Below are positions 1 through 8,705 of a DNA stretch of 64,000 nt, in pieces. The stretch lies in contig CALMUT010000149.1 in assembly GCA_937872925.1 (NCBI GenBank), positions 1 to 64,000 of the forward strand. Direction: 5' to 3'. Positions within the stretch are counted from its first letter, which is position 1. The number at the start of each line of letters is the position of its first letter. A program made the translations under genes and the position numbers. The DNA is from an uncultured Myxococcales bacterium. Lineage in GTDB: Bacteria > Myxococcota_A > Polyangia > Polyangiales > Polyangiaceae. The notes under the pieces were generated by a model. That model was not told the origin of the DNA and searched no databases. It saw only the letters and a program-made list of their open reading frames with translations.

Positions 1-36
1 GGGGTTCGACGCCGCGTGGTCGTGAGGCCGGAGTGA
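1..36 (+). CDS. C-terminal end of an upstream gene (partial)
   Basis: The first reading frame is open from the window edge and ends in TGA at 34-36, giving a short basic tail (VRRRVVVRPE). The stop overlaps the GTG start of the next gene in a GTGA arrangement, the usual sign of translational coupling. Nothing about function can be said from eleven codons, and the frame could be chance. Confidence 0.4.
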   Translation, partial: GVRRRVVVRPE

Positions 37-1583
37 CCAATCGCCACTACGACGTCGTGGTCCTGGGACGCTCGTTGGGCGCCTTGGCTGCTGCCGCGCT
101 GTTGGCGCGCCGGGATTTTCGGGTCTTGGTGCTTGGCCAAGGGCAGCGACCCACCCGCTACCGCTACGATCGATTCACCCTCGTACGACGCGCGTTCTCG
201 CTACTTTCGGCCTCATCCCCGGTGATGAAGCGGCTGCTGCAGGAGCTGGCTCAGAGTCCGCGCTTTGCCCGCCGAACCCGCGAACTCGACCCGATGTTCA
301 CCATCCTGATGCCAGACCGACGCATCGAAGTTGCGCCGGATATGGAGCTCTTTAGCCGTGAGGTGGAGCGCGAGTTTCCAGAGGTGCGGCAGATCGTCGA
401 CGAGCTCTACGCGACCTTTGCTCAAGTCAACTCCGCCGTGGACATTGCCTTCGAACGCGACGCCGTTTGGCCGCCCGAGGGTTTTTGGGAACGCTTGGAG
501 ACCGGGCGCATCGCCAATCAGATCCCGCTTGCGGGCGGCACAGCGCCTCGAGACGTGCTCGGAAAGTTCCCCGTCGGCCATGTTTATCGTGACGTCGTGC
601 TGCTGCCCGCCGTGTTTGCAACGGACCTGGCGGTGCCGGCGGAACAGCTCCCGGCCCTCGCCACGGCGCGGCTTCATGGCGCATGGACGCGCGGGGTCTC
701 CGCGATGGAACAAGGCGAAGACGAGCTCGCTGAGTTCCTCATCGAGCGCATCGAAGCCCACGGTGGCGAGTGCCGCCTCGATCGCTCCGCGACGCGCATC
801 CTCGTCGATCGCGGGCGGGTCGCTGCTGTGGTCGAAGACGGCGAAGACGACCCCACCGGAGCCGACAGCGTCATTGCGGACTCTTCTGGCGAGATCGTCG
901 CGGACCTGGCTCGGGGCGATGGCATCACCAAACGCGCCCTCACTGACTGGCCTCGATTGAGTGCCACCGTTGGAAGGTTCGTCGTGGCGATGGCCGTCAA
1001 GCGCTCAGGCCTACCCGATGCGCTGGGACAGGAATCCTTCGTGCTTCCACTTTCCGGTGCAAAGCAAAACCCACGACATCCCGTGGTGCACCTGCAACGG
1101 CTCGACGCCATGGCGGAAGCTCCGGATGAGAGTGTTCTTGCGGCAGAGATGCTGCTGTCCACCCGCGGGCCGCTCACCTTGATCGAGGCTCGCAACGCGG
1201 TGATGACGACGATTGGCGAGCACTTTCCGTTTCTGGCCCGCCACCTGCTTGTCGTGGATTCGCCGCACGACGGTCTGCCGCTTTCCGACTTCAGCGGCGG
1301 CAGCGAGCGCAGCATCGATCGGATCCATTTGGCCGAAAGCGCCCCCGGCGCGGAGCCCATGCGTTGGCAGTGGAGCGTGGAGCCCCCGGGCTACCTAGAC
1401 ATCGCCGGCGAGCCCATCCGTGGGCCCATCCCCGGAAGCTTCCTGGTCGGCCCGACCGTGCTGCCCGGCTTGGGCCAAGAGGGGCAACTGCTGGCGGCCT
1501 GGGGGGCGGCCCGCATCGTGACGCGTGGTGATCGGCGGCGGCAGCGCATGCGCCGGCAGATGTGGACGAAGATCGAGACCTAG
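33..1583 (+). CDS. FAD/NAD(P)-binding oxidoreductase, phytoene-desaturase-like
   Basis: A 516-residue protein starting with GTG. The N-terminus has a beta strand and a glycine-rich turn (VVVLGRSLGALAAAALLARR, about residues 8-27), the dinucleotide-binding fold of FAD amine-oxidase and phytoene-desaturase type enzymes. A C-terminal GxGxEGQ-like segment (VLPGLGQEGQLLAAWGAARI, about 477-496) is where these enzymes close over the flavin. The first glycine motif is slightly degenerate (GRSLG rather than GAGxxG). The central part is not recognisable, so the substrate is unknown. The GTGA overlap with a preceding frame suggests it is the second gene of an operon. Family assignment is reasonable; carotenoid specificity is not shown. 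Confidence 0.7.
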   Translation: MTNRHYDVVVLGRSLGALAAAALLARRDFRVLVLGQGQRPTRYRYDRFTLVRRAFSLLSASSPVMKRLLQELAQSPRFARRTRELDPMFTILMPDRRIEVAPDMELFSREVEREFPEVRQIVDELYATFAQVNSAVDIAFERDAVWPPEGFWERLETGRIANQIPLAGGTAPRDVLGKFPVGHVYRDVVLLPAVFATDLAVPAEQLPALATARLHGAWTRGVSAMEQGEDELAEFLIERIEAHGGECRLDRSATRILVDRGRVAAVVEDGEDDPTGADSVIADSSGEIVADLARGDGITKRALTDWPRLSATVGRFVVAMAVKRSGLPDALGQESFVLPLSGAKQNPRHPVVHLQRLDAMAEAPDESVLAAEMLLSTRGPLTLIEARNAVMTTIGEHFPFLARHLLVVDSPHDGLPLSDFSGGSERSIDRIHLAESAPGAEPMRWQWSVEPPGYLDIAGEPIRGPIPGSFLVGPTVLPGLGQEGQLLAAWGAARIVTRGDRRRQRMRRQMWTKIET

Positions 1584-1653
1584 GCCGCTCTGAACCCTGC
1601 GACATTACAAGAAAATCGCCGCGCTCTGGGGAAGGGTGTATCCTTGGAGCGTG

Positions 1654-2817
1654 ATGCGACGAATCGTCCCGACCCTCCTGCTTTCGGCGGCGTGCATGCT
1701 GGCGCCCCAGGCCGTGTACGCGGAAACACCAACCTCATCCATTCAGGTCCTTGCCGTCTCGAGTGACAAGAACTTCGAGCACGCGCAAGCACTCACCATC
1801 GCCTTGAAACGCGCCGTTACGCGCGCAGAAGGCTGGGCCCTAGCCAAGGGCGACTACTCGCTGGAAGTCATCTCGCTCGCCATCGGTTGCGACATTCCAC
1901 CCAGCCCAGACTGCCAGAAGAAGATCGCCGGCAAAGCGGGCGCCAATCGCTACATCTGGGGCACGCTGGCGGTGCAGAAAAAGGAAGCCGTCGCGGAGCT
2001 GCATCTGTTCGAGAACGGCGCGGAAGCTCGTTCGACAACCATACGCTACGCATCGAATCTCACGGATCCGTCTGACGATACTCTGATGGAGGTTGCCGCG
2101 GGCGGCTTTGCCGAGCTGATGGGCGCCACCCAAGGCGTGCTCGTTGTCATCGCTGGCAACGTCACCGGCGAGGTCTTCGTCGATGGCGAAAAGGTCGGGC
2201 TCATCAGCGAAGGTCGCACAGAGCTGACCGTCGCACCGGGTGAGCACAAGGTGCTGGTGCGCGCCCCCGGCTACAATGACGCAGTCGGAACCGTCACGGT
2301 TCGGCCTGGAGACAGCGCGGAAGTTCGGCTGACGCCCAGCGCGAAAGACGCCGGCGGCGGCTCGGATCCGGCGAAAGACTCCGGCGGCGGGATGAGCAGC
2401 AACAAGATGCTCGGCTACGGCGGACTAGCCGTTGGTGGCATCGTCGCGGCGGCTGGCGGCTATTTTTGGGTGCGCTCGGCCCTCGACAATTCCAACTCGG
2501 ATTGGGACGAGTTCAAAAGCAAGGTCCGCGAGAACGACGACCCCTGCGACGTGGCCGCCAACGGTGGCGTCGACATCAATGGCAACGCGATCCAGCGCAA
2601 CGCCAAGATCAACGACCACTGCGACACCAACAAGTCCAACAAGACCCTCGCAACCATCTTGACCCCAGTCGGGTTGGTCATTGCGGGTGTCGGCGCCTAT
2701 TTTCTACTGACGGACGACAGCGACGAAAAGTCCGCGAAGAAGCGCCCGCCGCGAGTGCAACCCATCGTTGGGCTCGGCCCACGGGGTGGCGAAGTGCGTT
2801 TGCACGTCACCTTTTGA
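1654..2817 (+). CDS. PEGA-domain exported membrane protein
   Basis: The start is placed at ATG 1654, five bases after TTGGAG, rather than at GTG 1636; this exposes a clean signal peptide (MRRIVPTLLLSAACMLAPQA, cleavage near VYA). A PEGA domain follows at about residues 170-225: a strand ending in a Gly-Glu-(Val/His) turn, FVDGEKVG, and an APGEHKVLVRAPGY core. Two hydrophobic segments come later (near LAVGGIVAAAGGYFWV and PVGLVIAGVGAYFLL), separated by an acidic loop with two cysteines. PEGA domains are surface-exposed beta modules common in myxobacterial envelope proteins. rsmD follows 10 bases later and may be co-transcribed. Confidence 0.75.
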   Translation: MRRIVPTLLLSAACMLAPQAVYAETPTSSIQVLAVSSDKNFEHAQALTIALKRAVTRAEGWALAKGDYSLEVISLAIGCDIPPSPDCQKKIAGKAGANRYIWGTLAVQKKEAVAELHLFENGAEARSTTIRYASNLTDPSDDTLMEVAAGGFAELMGATQGVLVVIAGNVTGEVFVDGEKVGLISEGRTELTVAPGEHKVLVRAPGYNDAVGTVTVRPGDSAEVRLTPSAKDAGGGSDPAKDSGGGMSSNKMLGYGGLAVGGIVAAAGGYFWVRSALDNSNSDWDEFKSKVRENDDPCDVAANGGVDINGNAIQRNAKINDHCDTNKSNKTLATILTPVGLVIAGVGAYFLLTDDSDEKSAKKRPPRVQPIVGLGPRGGEVRLHVTF

Positions 2818-2827
2818 TCGTTCCAGC

Positions 2828-3391
2828 ATGCGCGTGATCGCCGGCGCACTTGGCGGCCGACGGCTGCTCGCTCCGGCCGGTCGCAGCACACGTCCAACCT
2901 CCGACCGCGCGCGGGAAGCGATGTTCTCCATCCTGGGCGATCTAGAAGGGCACTGCGTGCTCGATTTGTACGCGGGTAGTGGGGCCTTGGGCATTGAAGC
3001 ACTCTCGCGCGGAGCGTCGTTTGCCGTCTTCGTGGAGGAGTCGCGACCTGCGTTGCAGGCAATGCGCAGCAACCTGCGCGCGCTGCAGCTGGAAGCGCAG
3101 AGCACCGTCGTCGCCATGGCTGTGGAGCGCCTGACCCCGCGACAGCTGGAACGGGGGCCCTTCGACTTGATCCTCTGTGACCCACCCTGGGCAAAACTGG
3201 AAGCTGCGGTGGCTGCCCTGGGCCGCGTTGCCGTCGGTCAACTGAGCTCCGAAGGGCAGCTGGTGCTCGAGCATGCAGCGGCGGACGCGCCCGTGCTGCC
3301 GGCTGCGCTGGGTCTCTCCCTGGCTCAACGCCGGCGCTGGGGCGACACAGGAGCGTCGTTTTTCGCGCGAATCGACGCTGTGAGCCCCTGA
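2828..3391 (+). CDS. rsmD: 16S rRNA (guanine966-N2)-methyltransferase RsmD
   Basis: A 187-residue protein, the normal length for RsmD, which methylates G966 of 16S rRNA in the small ribosomal subunit using S-adenosylmethionine. The start is ATG 2828, because the family begins with M-R-V-I-A-G-x-x-G-G-R-x-L; the longer frame upstream overlaps the PEGA gene. Visible motifs are the SAM-binding VLDLYAGSGALGIEALSRG, the acidic ribose-binding strand (FVEES) and the catalytic ILCDPPW, where the family usually has DPPY or DPPF. It is likely read from the promoter of the preceding gene. Confidence 0.92.
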   Translation: MRVIAGALGGRRLLAPAGRSTRPTSDRAREAMFSILGDLEGHCVLDLYAGSGALGIEALSRGASFAVFVEESRPALQAMRSNLRALQLEAQSTVVAMAVERLTPRQLERGPFDLILCDPPWAKLEAAVAALGRVAVGQLSSEGQLVLEHAAADAPVLPAALGLSLAQRRRWGDTGASFFARIDAVSP

Positions 3392-3469
3392 ACGGACGGC
3401 GCTGTTTCGGAGCTTGCTTGTTCCACTATAGTCCTGCCGAGTATTGTCGTAGATCCATGGACACACGGA

Positions 3470-4054
3470 ATGGCTGAATCAACTGCACCACCACCCCCCA
3501 AGACCGGAAGCGGCGGCTTCATTGCTGCTATCGTGGTGATGCTGCTGCTTGGCGGTGGGCTCATTTTTTGGAAGATGAGCGGCAAGGAGAAGCAGGTCGC
3601 CGAAGCGCCCCCTCCCCCTCCGCCGAAGACCGCTGAGCCGGTGCTCGAGGCCCCGCCCCCGCCCCCGCCCCCTGTCGAAGAGGACGCCGGGGACAAAAAA
3701 GCGGCCACGGATCCGAAGCGAGTCGTGGGCGGTGGAGGTGGCGGCTGCGGCGGCGACTGCAAGGGCACTGCCACTCCCCAACTGCAGTCCGCCTTGCGCG
3801 GGCGCGCCGGTCAATCCCGGGGCTGCTACGAGCGTGGTTTGCGACAAAACTCGCTGCTTCAGGGCAAGATCACCATCGCCGTGCGCATCGGCCCGGCCGG
3901 TCAGGTTTGCAGTGCCAACATAGCCAGCAACAGCGTCGGGGACCCCGGGGTTGCTTCCTGTGTGCTCGGAATGTTTCGTTCTGGGACCTTCCCGGCCCCC
4001 AAAGGGGGTTGCGTTGACGCCGCAGTTCCTATGAACTTCGTACCGAAGTCGTAA
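3470..4054 (+). CDS. AgmX/PglI C-terminal-type TonB-like protein
   Basis: A 194-residue inner-membrane anchored protein. After a short cytoplasmic head there is one transmembrane segment (IAAIVVMLLLGGGLIFW, about 18-34), then two polyproline stretches, a polyglycine turn with cysteines, and a C-terminal domain of about 90 residues. That domain has the CYE motif and the pattern G-K-I-T-I-A-V-R-I-G-P-A-G-Q-V, typical of the AgmX/PglI C-terminal family, which is TonB-like and found in gliding-motility and envelope proteins of myxobacteria. A second member lies at 47552-48274. The architecture suggests coupling between the inner membrane and a periplasmic or outer-membrane partner; the partner is not identifiable here. 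Confidence 0.75.
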   Translation: MAESTAPPPPKTGSGGFIAAIVVMLLLGGGLIFWKMSGKEKQVAEAPPPPPPKTAEPVLEAPPPPPPPVEEDAGDKKAATDPKRVVGGGGGGCGGDCKGTATPQLQSALRGRAGQSRGCYERGLRQNSLLQGKITIAVRIGPAGQVCSANIASNSVGDPGVASCVLGMFRSGTFPAPKGGCVDAAVPMNFVPKS

Positions 4055-4068
4055 AGCGGAGGACTGAC

Positions 4069-4311
4069 GTGCGGCATTGGTTCTGGATTTTTCTCGTGTT
4101 CCCCATCGCCGTAGCTGCGTGCGGCGAGGACGACGGCCAGACACCGAACTGTCCGGACCTTCCGCTCTACGACGTAAAGAACCCGACAAACGACGAGATC
4201 GCTGCGCGAAAAGCTGCCGAAGCCGCGGGCTGTCTGACCCAGCCGGGCGCCGTACCCACGTCCACGGCGCCTGCACCGGACTCGGGTTCCGCGGACGCAG
4301 CCGCGGACTGA
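4069..4311 (+). CDS. Small lipoprotein
   Basis: An 80-residue protein with a GTG start placed seven bases after a strong GGAGG (4058-4062). It has a hydrophobic N-terminus and a lipobox (VAAC, Cys18), then a low-complexity Ala/Pro/Asp-rich tail with two further cysteines. It follows the TonB-like gene by 14 bases, so the two are probably co-transcribed and may act together at the envelope. No domain is recognised. Confidence 0.7.
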   Translation: MRHWFWIFLVFPIAVAACGEDDGQTPNCPDLPLYDVKNPTNDEIAARKAAEAAGCLTQPGAVPTSTAPAPDSGSADAAAD

Positions 4312-4359
4312 GAGCGGGCCGCCCCGCATGCGTCGCCCACGCGCCGCGGAGGATCTGCG

Positions 4360-5154
4360 TTGAACGAGCATACGCACGGTGTGCTGCTGACGCTTGCCTA
4401 CGATGGCGCCAACTACTCGGGCTTTGCGCGTCAGACCAACGCCCGAAGCATTGGCGGCGAGGTCGAAGGCGCGATCCGCTGCATCGATCCCCGCGCCAGC
4501 CACCTGCGGGCGGTGAGCCGGACGGACGCCGGCGTGCACGCGCGCGGGCAGATCGCCTCTTTCGACACCACGAAGGACATCGATCCGCGCGGCTGGGTTC
4601 TCGCGCTCGTCCAACAACTGCCCAAAGAAATCGCAGTCGTGCGCGCGGCGCGGGTGCCCGTTGCTTTCGACCCGCGGGGCTTTGCCGTGCGCAAGATGTA
4701 CCGCTACTCCGTGCTGTCGAGCCTGACGCACGATCCGTTTTGGCACGAGCGCGCATGGCGCGTGTACGAGAGGTTGAACCACTCGGCGATCGTGACCGAG
4801 GCAAAGAGCCTGCTGGGCACGCACGACTTTCGAGCTTTCCGAAGTGCGCAGGACAAACGCGACAACACGGTGCGAACCATGCTGCGCGCCGACGTGAGCA
4901 TCTCGAAAAGCGATGCGCGCGTGATCGAGATTGAAGTGGAAGGGGACCGTTTCATGCACAGAATGATGCGCATCATTTGCGGAACGCTGGTGGACGTGGC
5001 ACGCGACCGGCTGGCGAGCGGCGCCATTGAACGCGCCATCACCAGTGGCCGCAGGGAAGATCTGGGCATTACGGCGCCGCCCGGGGGGCTGTGTTTGGAG
5101 AAAATCGTCCTGAGCGAGAGCGGGTCGGACCCGTGGCCTGCGCCCCCGCATTGA
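4360..5154 (+). CDS. truA: tRNA pseudouridine synthase A
   Basis: A 264-residue protein of normal TruA length; the enzyme isomerises U38-40 in the tRNA anticodon stem-loop. The start is TTG 4360, eight bases after CGGAGG (4347-4352). The catalytic aspartate is Asp56 in SRTDAGVHARGQ. Other hallmarks are AYDGANYSGFARQ near the N-terminus, FDPRGFAVRKMYRY in the middle and FMHRMMRIICGTLVDV in the C-terminal half. It lies close behind the small lipoprotein gene but has its own ribosome site. Assignment is secure. Confidence 0.95.
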   Translation: MNEHTHGVLLTLAYDGANYSGFARQTNARSIGGEVEGAIRCIDPRASHLRAVSRTDAGVHARGQIASFDTTKDIDPRGWVLALVQQLPKEIAVVRAARVPVAFDPRGFAVRKMYRYSVLSSLTHDPFWHERAWRVYERLNHSAIVTEAKSLLGTHDFRAFRSAQDKRDNTVRTMLRADVSISKSDARVIEIEVEGDRFMHRMMRIICGTLVDVARDRLASGAIERAITSGRREDLGITAPPGGLCLEKIVLSESGSDPWPAPPH

Positions 5155-5295
5155 CTGGGATGCCCCCCTCGCGTAGCTTCCCCGGCGCAAGAATTGGCAT
5201 CTTTGCCGGGACCTCGCGCCACATTGCGCGCGCCGGCACAAGAGCAATCCACCGAAGATTTGTCGCGACCCGAGCGCGCGCCCAGGAAAAAGACG

Positions 5296-6831
5296 ATGAG
5301 CCTCAAGGAACGCTTCTCCGAGAGCGGGAAAAAGATCCTTCAGAATCCAGCTGTTTTGCGCTGGATGAGTGACGACCGGGTCATGAAAGCCGCCGAAGGC
5401 TTGATGGATGCACCCGGGCGCATGAAGGCGGCGTGGCGGATCCTGCTGAGCGGACACGACCTGCCAAACATCGACCCGGCTCTGGATGAGAGCATGGGCG
5501 AAGTCGCAGACAGCTCCACGAGCCCGAACAAGTCAGCACCCGCGAAGAAGAACGGCGTCAGCCCGAGCATGCAGGGTTCCGACGACATGAAGCAGTCGTT
5601 GGCCGAGCGCAGCAGCCTGTCCGGTATTGGCGGGAAAGACGTCTTTGAGAAGTGCTACCAGTTCAAGGCCGCGGACAACGCTCGCAAAATGGGGATCTAC
5701 CCCTACTTCAAGCCCCTGGATTTTAACGACGGTCCAGAAGCGCAGATGGACGGCAAGCGCGTGACCATGTTCGGGTCGAACAACTACCTCGGTCTCACCA
5801 CGCATCCCAAGGTGCGCGACGCCGCGAAGAGCGCCATCGACCGCTTTGGTACCAGCATGACCGGTTCGCGGTTGGTCAACGGCAGCATGAAGCTCCATGA
5901 GGAGTTCGAGGAAAAGCTCGCCGCCTGGTTCGGCAAAGAAGCGGCTCTCGTCTTCACGACCGGCTACCAAGTGAACATCGCGACGCTTTCGGCGCTACTG
6001 AGCAATAAAAAGAGCGTGGCCGTCATCGATCGCAACGTGCACGCATCGCTGTACGACGGCGTGCGCTTGGGCCAAGCCGCCGGGGCGCGCCTGGTCCGCT
6101 ACAAACACAACGACGCGGGCGCCCTCGATCGCGCGCTCGAGAAGGTGGAAGACGCAGAAGGCGCCATCGTCATTACGGACGGCGTTTTCAGCGCCGAAGG
6201 CGAAATCGCCCACCTCGACCAGTTGGTGCCGATTGTGAAGAAACACGGCGCGCGGCTATTTGTGGACGACGCCCACGCCTTGGGCGTCATCGGCCCCGAA
6301 GGCCGCGGCACGGCCCACCATTTCGGCCTATCCGACCAGGTGGACTTGATTGGCGGCACCTTCAGCAAGAGCTTCGCGAGCATCGGCGGCTGGCTGGTCG
6401 GCGAGCGCAAAGTCCTGGACTACGTGCGACACTTCGCGCCGAGCTTCATGTTCGCCGCGAGCGCAGCGCCACCCAGCGTGGCGGCCGCGATGGCGGCCTT
6501 CGACGTGATGCGTGAGGAGCTGTGGCGGATCGAGAAGCTGCGCGAGAACTACACCTACATGCGTGATGAGCTCCGGAAGCTCGGTTTTGAGCTGGGGCAC
6601 ACCGAAACGGCCGTTATCCCCATCTACATTCGCCAAGACCTGCGCACCATCATGATGTGGCGAGATCTGTTGGAAGATTACGGCATCTACACCAACCCGT
6701 TCATCTCTCCAGGCGTACCGCCCAAGAGCGCCATGCTGCGCACCAGCTACATGGCCACGCACGAAAGAGTGCATCTGGACCGCGGTCTCGAAGCCTTCGA
6801 GAAGGTTGGCAAGAAGTACGGCGTCATTTAG
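5296..6831 (+). CDS. spt: Serine palmitoyltransferase-like alpha-oxoamine synthase
   Basis: A 511-residue PLP enzyme of the alpha-oxoamine synthase family (SPT, KBL, BioF), which condense an amino acid with an acyl-CoA. ATG 5296 is chosen over the longer frame because sequence before it has no family likeness. The first 110 residues are a non-family extension, then the core begins. Motifs are FGSNNYLGLT, TGSRLVNGSMKLHEEFEE, VDDAHALGVIGPEGRG and GTFSKSFASIGGWLVG, with Lys358 as the PLP lysine. The SxxSFASIGG pattern is closer to bacterial serine palmitoyltransferases than to BioF, and no biotin genes are near. With the acyltransferase and reductase at 12652-14767 this would form sphingoid base, then ceramide. 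Substrate is inferred, not shown. Confidence 0.72.
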   Translation: MSLKERFSESGKKILQNPAVLRWMSDDRVMKAAEGLMDAPGRMKAAWRILLSGHDLPNIDPALDESMGEVADSSTSPNKSAPAKKNGVSPSMQGSDDMKQSLAERSSLSGIGGKDVFEKCYQFKAADNARKMGIYPYFKPLDFNDGPEAQMDGKRVTMFGSNNYLGLTTHPKVRDAAKSAIDRFGTSMTGSRLVNGSMKLHEEFEEKLAAWFGKEAALVFTTGYQVNIATLSALLSNKKSVAVIDRNVHASLYDGVRLGQAAGARLVRYKHNDAGALDRALEKVEDAEGAIVITDGVFSAEGEIAHLDQLVPIVKKHGARLFVDDAHALGVIGPEGRGTAHHFGLSDQVDLIGGTFSKSFASIGGWLVGERKVLDYVRHFAPSFMFAASAAPPSVAAAMAAFDVMREELWRIEKLRENYTYMRDELRKLGFELGHTETAVIPIYIRQDLRTIMMWRDLLEDYGIYTNPFISPGVPPKSAMLRTSYMATHERVHLDRGLEAFEKVGKKYGVI

Positions 6832-6832
6832 G

Positions 6833-6850
6833 GGCGTCACCCCGGACGCC
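6833..6850. terminator. Hairpin between convergent genes
   Basis: GGCGTC and GACGCC form a six-base-pair inverted repeat around a six-base loop, directly after the stop of the SPT-like gene and before the stop of the convergent VCBS gene. There is no U-run, so it is at most a weak bidirectional terminator. Confidence 0.4.
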
Positions 6851-6857
6851 AGCCCGG

Positions 6858-8660
6858 TCAGTTTCCGTTGGGTTGGCCCATGCGCAGCGGTCCACCGCGC
6901 GCTGTGGACCACAACATGCAGTTTTCGCTCGAGCCCGGGACGGTGAAAATGTCCATGCCGTGTTCGAAGGTCTGGACCAAGATCTCCAACTGGCCATCGC
7001 CGTCGACATCACCAATCGCAGGAGCTGCCGGCGCGCCGTTTCCGTTCCCGTTCTTGCCCGGGTTGGGCAGGGGGATGTCATGCAATAGCGAGCCGTCCGC
7101 GCCCAAAATCACCAGGTGACCGGAATCTAGAACGTCCGGGTCACCGTAGGTCGCGAAGATGACCTCAGGGGATCCGTCCTGATTCAAGTCGACGACGGTT
7201 GCCTCTGTCGCATACATGATCGTCTTGCCGAAGCGATGATCGAAACGCCACAGCTGCTTGGCGCTGGCGTCGAAGGCGTACATATGCCCGTCGTTCAAGG
7301 GCACGATGATCTCCGGCTTGGCGTCGCCTTGTAGATTCACCGTGGTGGGCGCGGGAACACCTCCCGGCGGATAGTAGCCACTGACATTGATCGGCGCGTT
7401 GCCCCGCGGAAGCGTTTCCCATCCGGCCTTGCGCATTGCGGAACGACTGCCGTCGCCATGCGCTCCCTCCAGCGCCATGACGGCGTAGGCCTGGGTCTCG
7501 TAGGGTTCGTGCATTTCGACGTTTGGCACGCCGACGACTTCATTTTTGCCGTCACCGTCAAGGTCTACGACGTTGGGAGGGGACGCCGTCCACTGTAGCC
7601 ACTCTGCCCATTTCGGATGCGGCCACTCGCCGGTGTGTTTGTTGTAGTGGTCTCCCTCCACCTTGGGATCCGCCCAACGAATGAACTGGCCCCAGGTCAG
7701 CGGCTGATCCGTGAACTTGCTGTCCCGATTCTTGAAATAGGGCGCAGCGTCGATGGCGACGCCATCGTGTTTGAAGGCCTGGATGTGGTGGTTGTCGTAG
7801 GTCGCCAGCACTTCCAGATCCGGATCGTCGTCTATGTTGCCGATGCCGACGTTGAGCCCGTAGCAACCGTAGCCGTTGTGGCCTTGTCCGTTGCGGTCCG
7901 CGTCGTTGCCCGTTCCCGTCTGGTTGTTGTAGCGCGGCCATGCGGTCCAGGAGATCCCGGCAGGTTGGTGCAACTGTCCGTTGGCGGAGTACACGAAGAC
8001 CTGCGCGCCGCCTTTCTCGGTGCTGGCCGTCTGGGTCGTGGTGGCCACGATCTCCAGGGTGCCGTTGCCGTCTAGATCCCCCGCCGCAAGTCCTCGGACC
8101 TCGGGCGCATTGCCCGCCGTCGTGGTGTCGACGGGAAAGCCGGCCTTGGTCGCCAGTGCACCGTTCTTCCATTCGTAGGCAAATACCTTGGAGTCGTTAC
8201 CGAATACGATCTCCGTCGTGCCGTCGCCTTCCAAGTCGGCCACGACGTGGGGCGCGTAGATGCGTCCGTCACCGTCTTCCGCCTTGTCCAGCACGGCTCC
8301 GCTCGCGTCCAGAACGTAGAGCGAATAGTAGGCCGCGATGATCTCGCGTTTCCCGTCACCATCTAGGTCGTAGATGATGGGCGAGGCGAACCAACTCGTC
8401 TGTCCCTTCACATTGCGCACGAAGGTCGGCGCTTGGACTTCCCCTGCACTGGTGCCCTTGTCGCAGGTCGGGTTCCTGTTGCCACCCGTGGTGCTGCCTC
8501 CTCCCGTGCCATTCGCCCCACCACCACCGCTGCCGCTTCCTCCGCTGCCCGAAGCGCCCCCGCCACTGCCTCCGCCACCGCCGTCGTCGCCCCCACAAGA
8601 GACGAATAACAGGCTGAGGAAAAGTACACTGCCTACTCCAAGAATCCTTAGCTGCCGCAT
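6858..8660 (-). CDS. VCBS/FG-GAP repeat lipoprotein
   Basis: A 600-residue protein. The signal peptide ends in a lipobox (FVSC) followed by a long Gly/Ser/Asn linker to about residue 60. The rest is a run of VCBS/FG-GAP-type repeats, recognisable by the calcium-binding core D-x-D-G-D-G-x-x-E-I/V (YDLDGDGKREI, ADLEGDGTTEI, GDLDGNGTLEI, VDLDGDGKNEV, GDVDGDGQLEI). Such repeats fold into an integrin-like beta propeller. The protein is therefore a cell-surface, calcium-stabilised propeller on a flexible tether, likely for adhesion or sensing. It is read alone and converges on the SPT-like gene. Confidence 0.8.
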   Translation of the reverse strand: MRQLRILGVGSVLFLSLLFVSCGGDDGGGGGSGGGASGSGGSGSGGGGANGTGGGSTTGGNRNPTCDKGTSAGEVQAPTFVRNVKGQTSWFASPIIYDLDGDGKREIIAAYYSLYVLDASGAVLDKAEDGDGRIYAPHVVADLEGDGTTEIVFGNDSKVFAYEWKNGALATKAGFPVDTTTAGNAPEVRGLAAGDLDGNGTLEIVATTTQTASTEKGGAQVFVYSANGQLHQPAGISWTAWPRYNNQTGTGNDADRNGQGHNGYGCYGLNVGIGNIDDDPDLEVLATYDNHHIQAFKHDGVAIDAAPYFKNRDSKFTDQPLTWGQFIRWADPKVEGDHYNKHTGEWPHPKWAEWLQWTASPPNVVDLDGDGKNEVVGVPNVEMHEPYETQAYAVMALEGAHGDGSRSAMRKAGWETLPRGNAPINVSGYYPPGGVPAPTTVNLQGDAKPEIIVPLNDGHMYAFDASAKQLWRFDHRFGKTIMYATEATVVDLNQDGSPEVIFATYGDPDVLDSGHLVILGADGSLLHDIPLPNPGKNGNGNGAPAAPAIGDVDGDGQLEILVQTFEHGMDIFTVPGSSENCMLWSTARGGPLRMGQPNGN

Positions 8661-8705
8661 CGAAGCCCTCCAAAAGCTGCCCCAATGATAGCAGGCCCAA
8701 GAGGC

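Noticed and set aside
3479-5457. Long minus-strand open frames opposite the TonB-like gene and truA
   Set aside because: They are antisense to well-recognised genes, Arg/His-rich and without family likeness; high GC content keeps such frames open.
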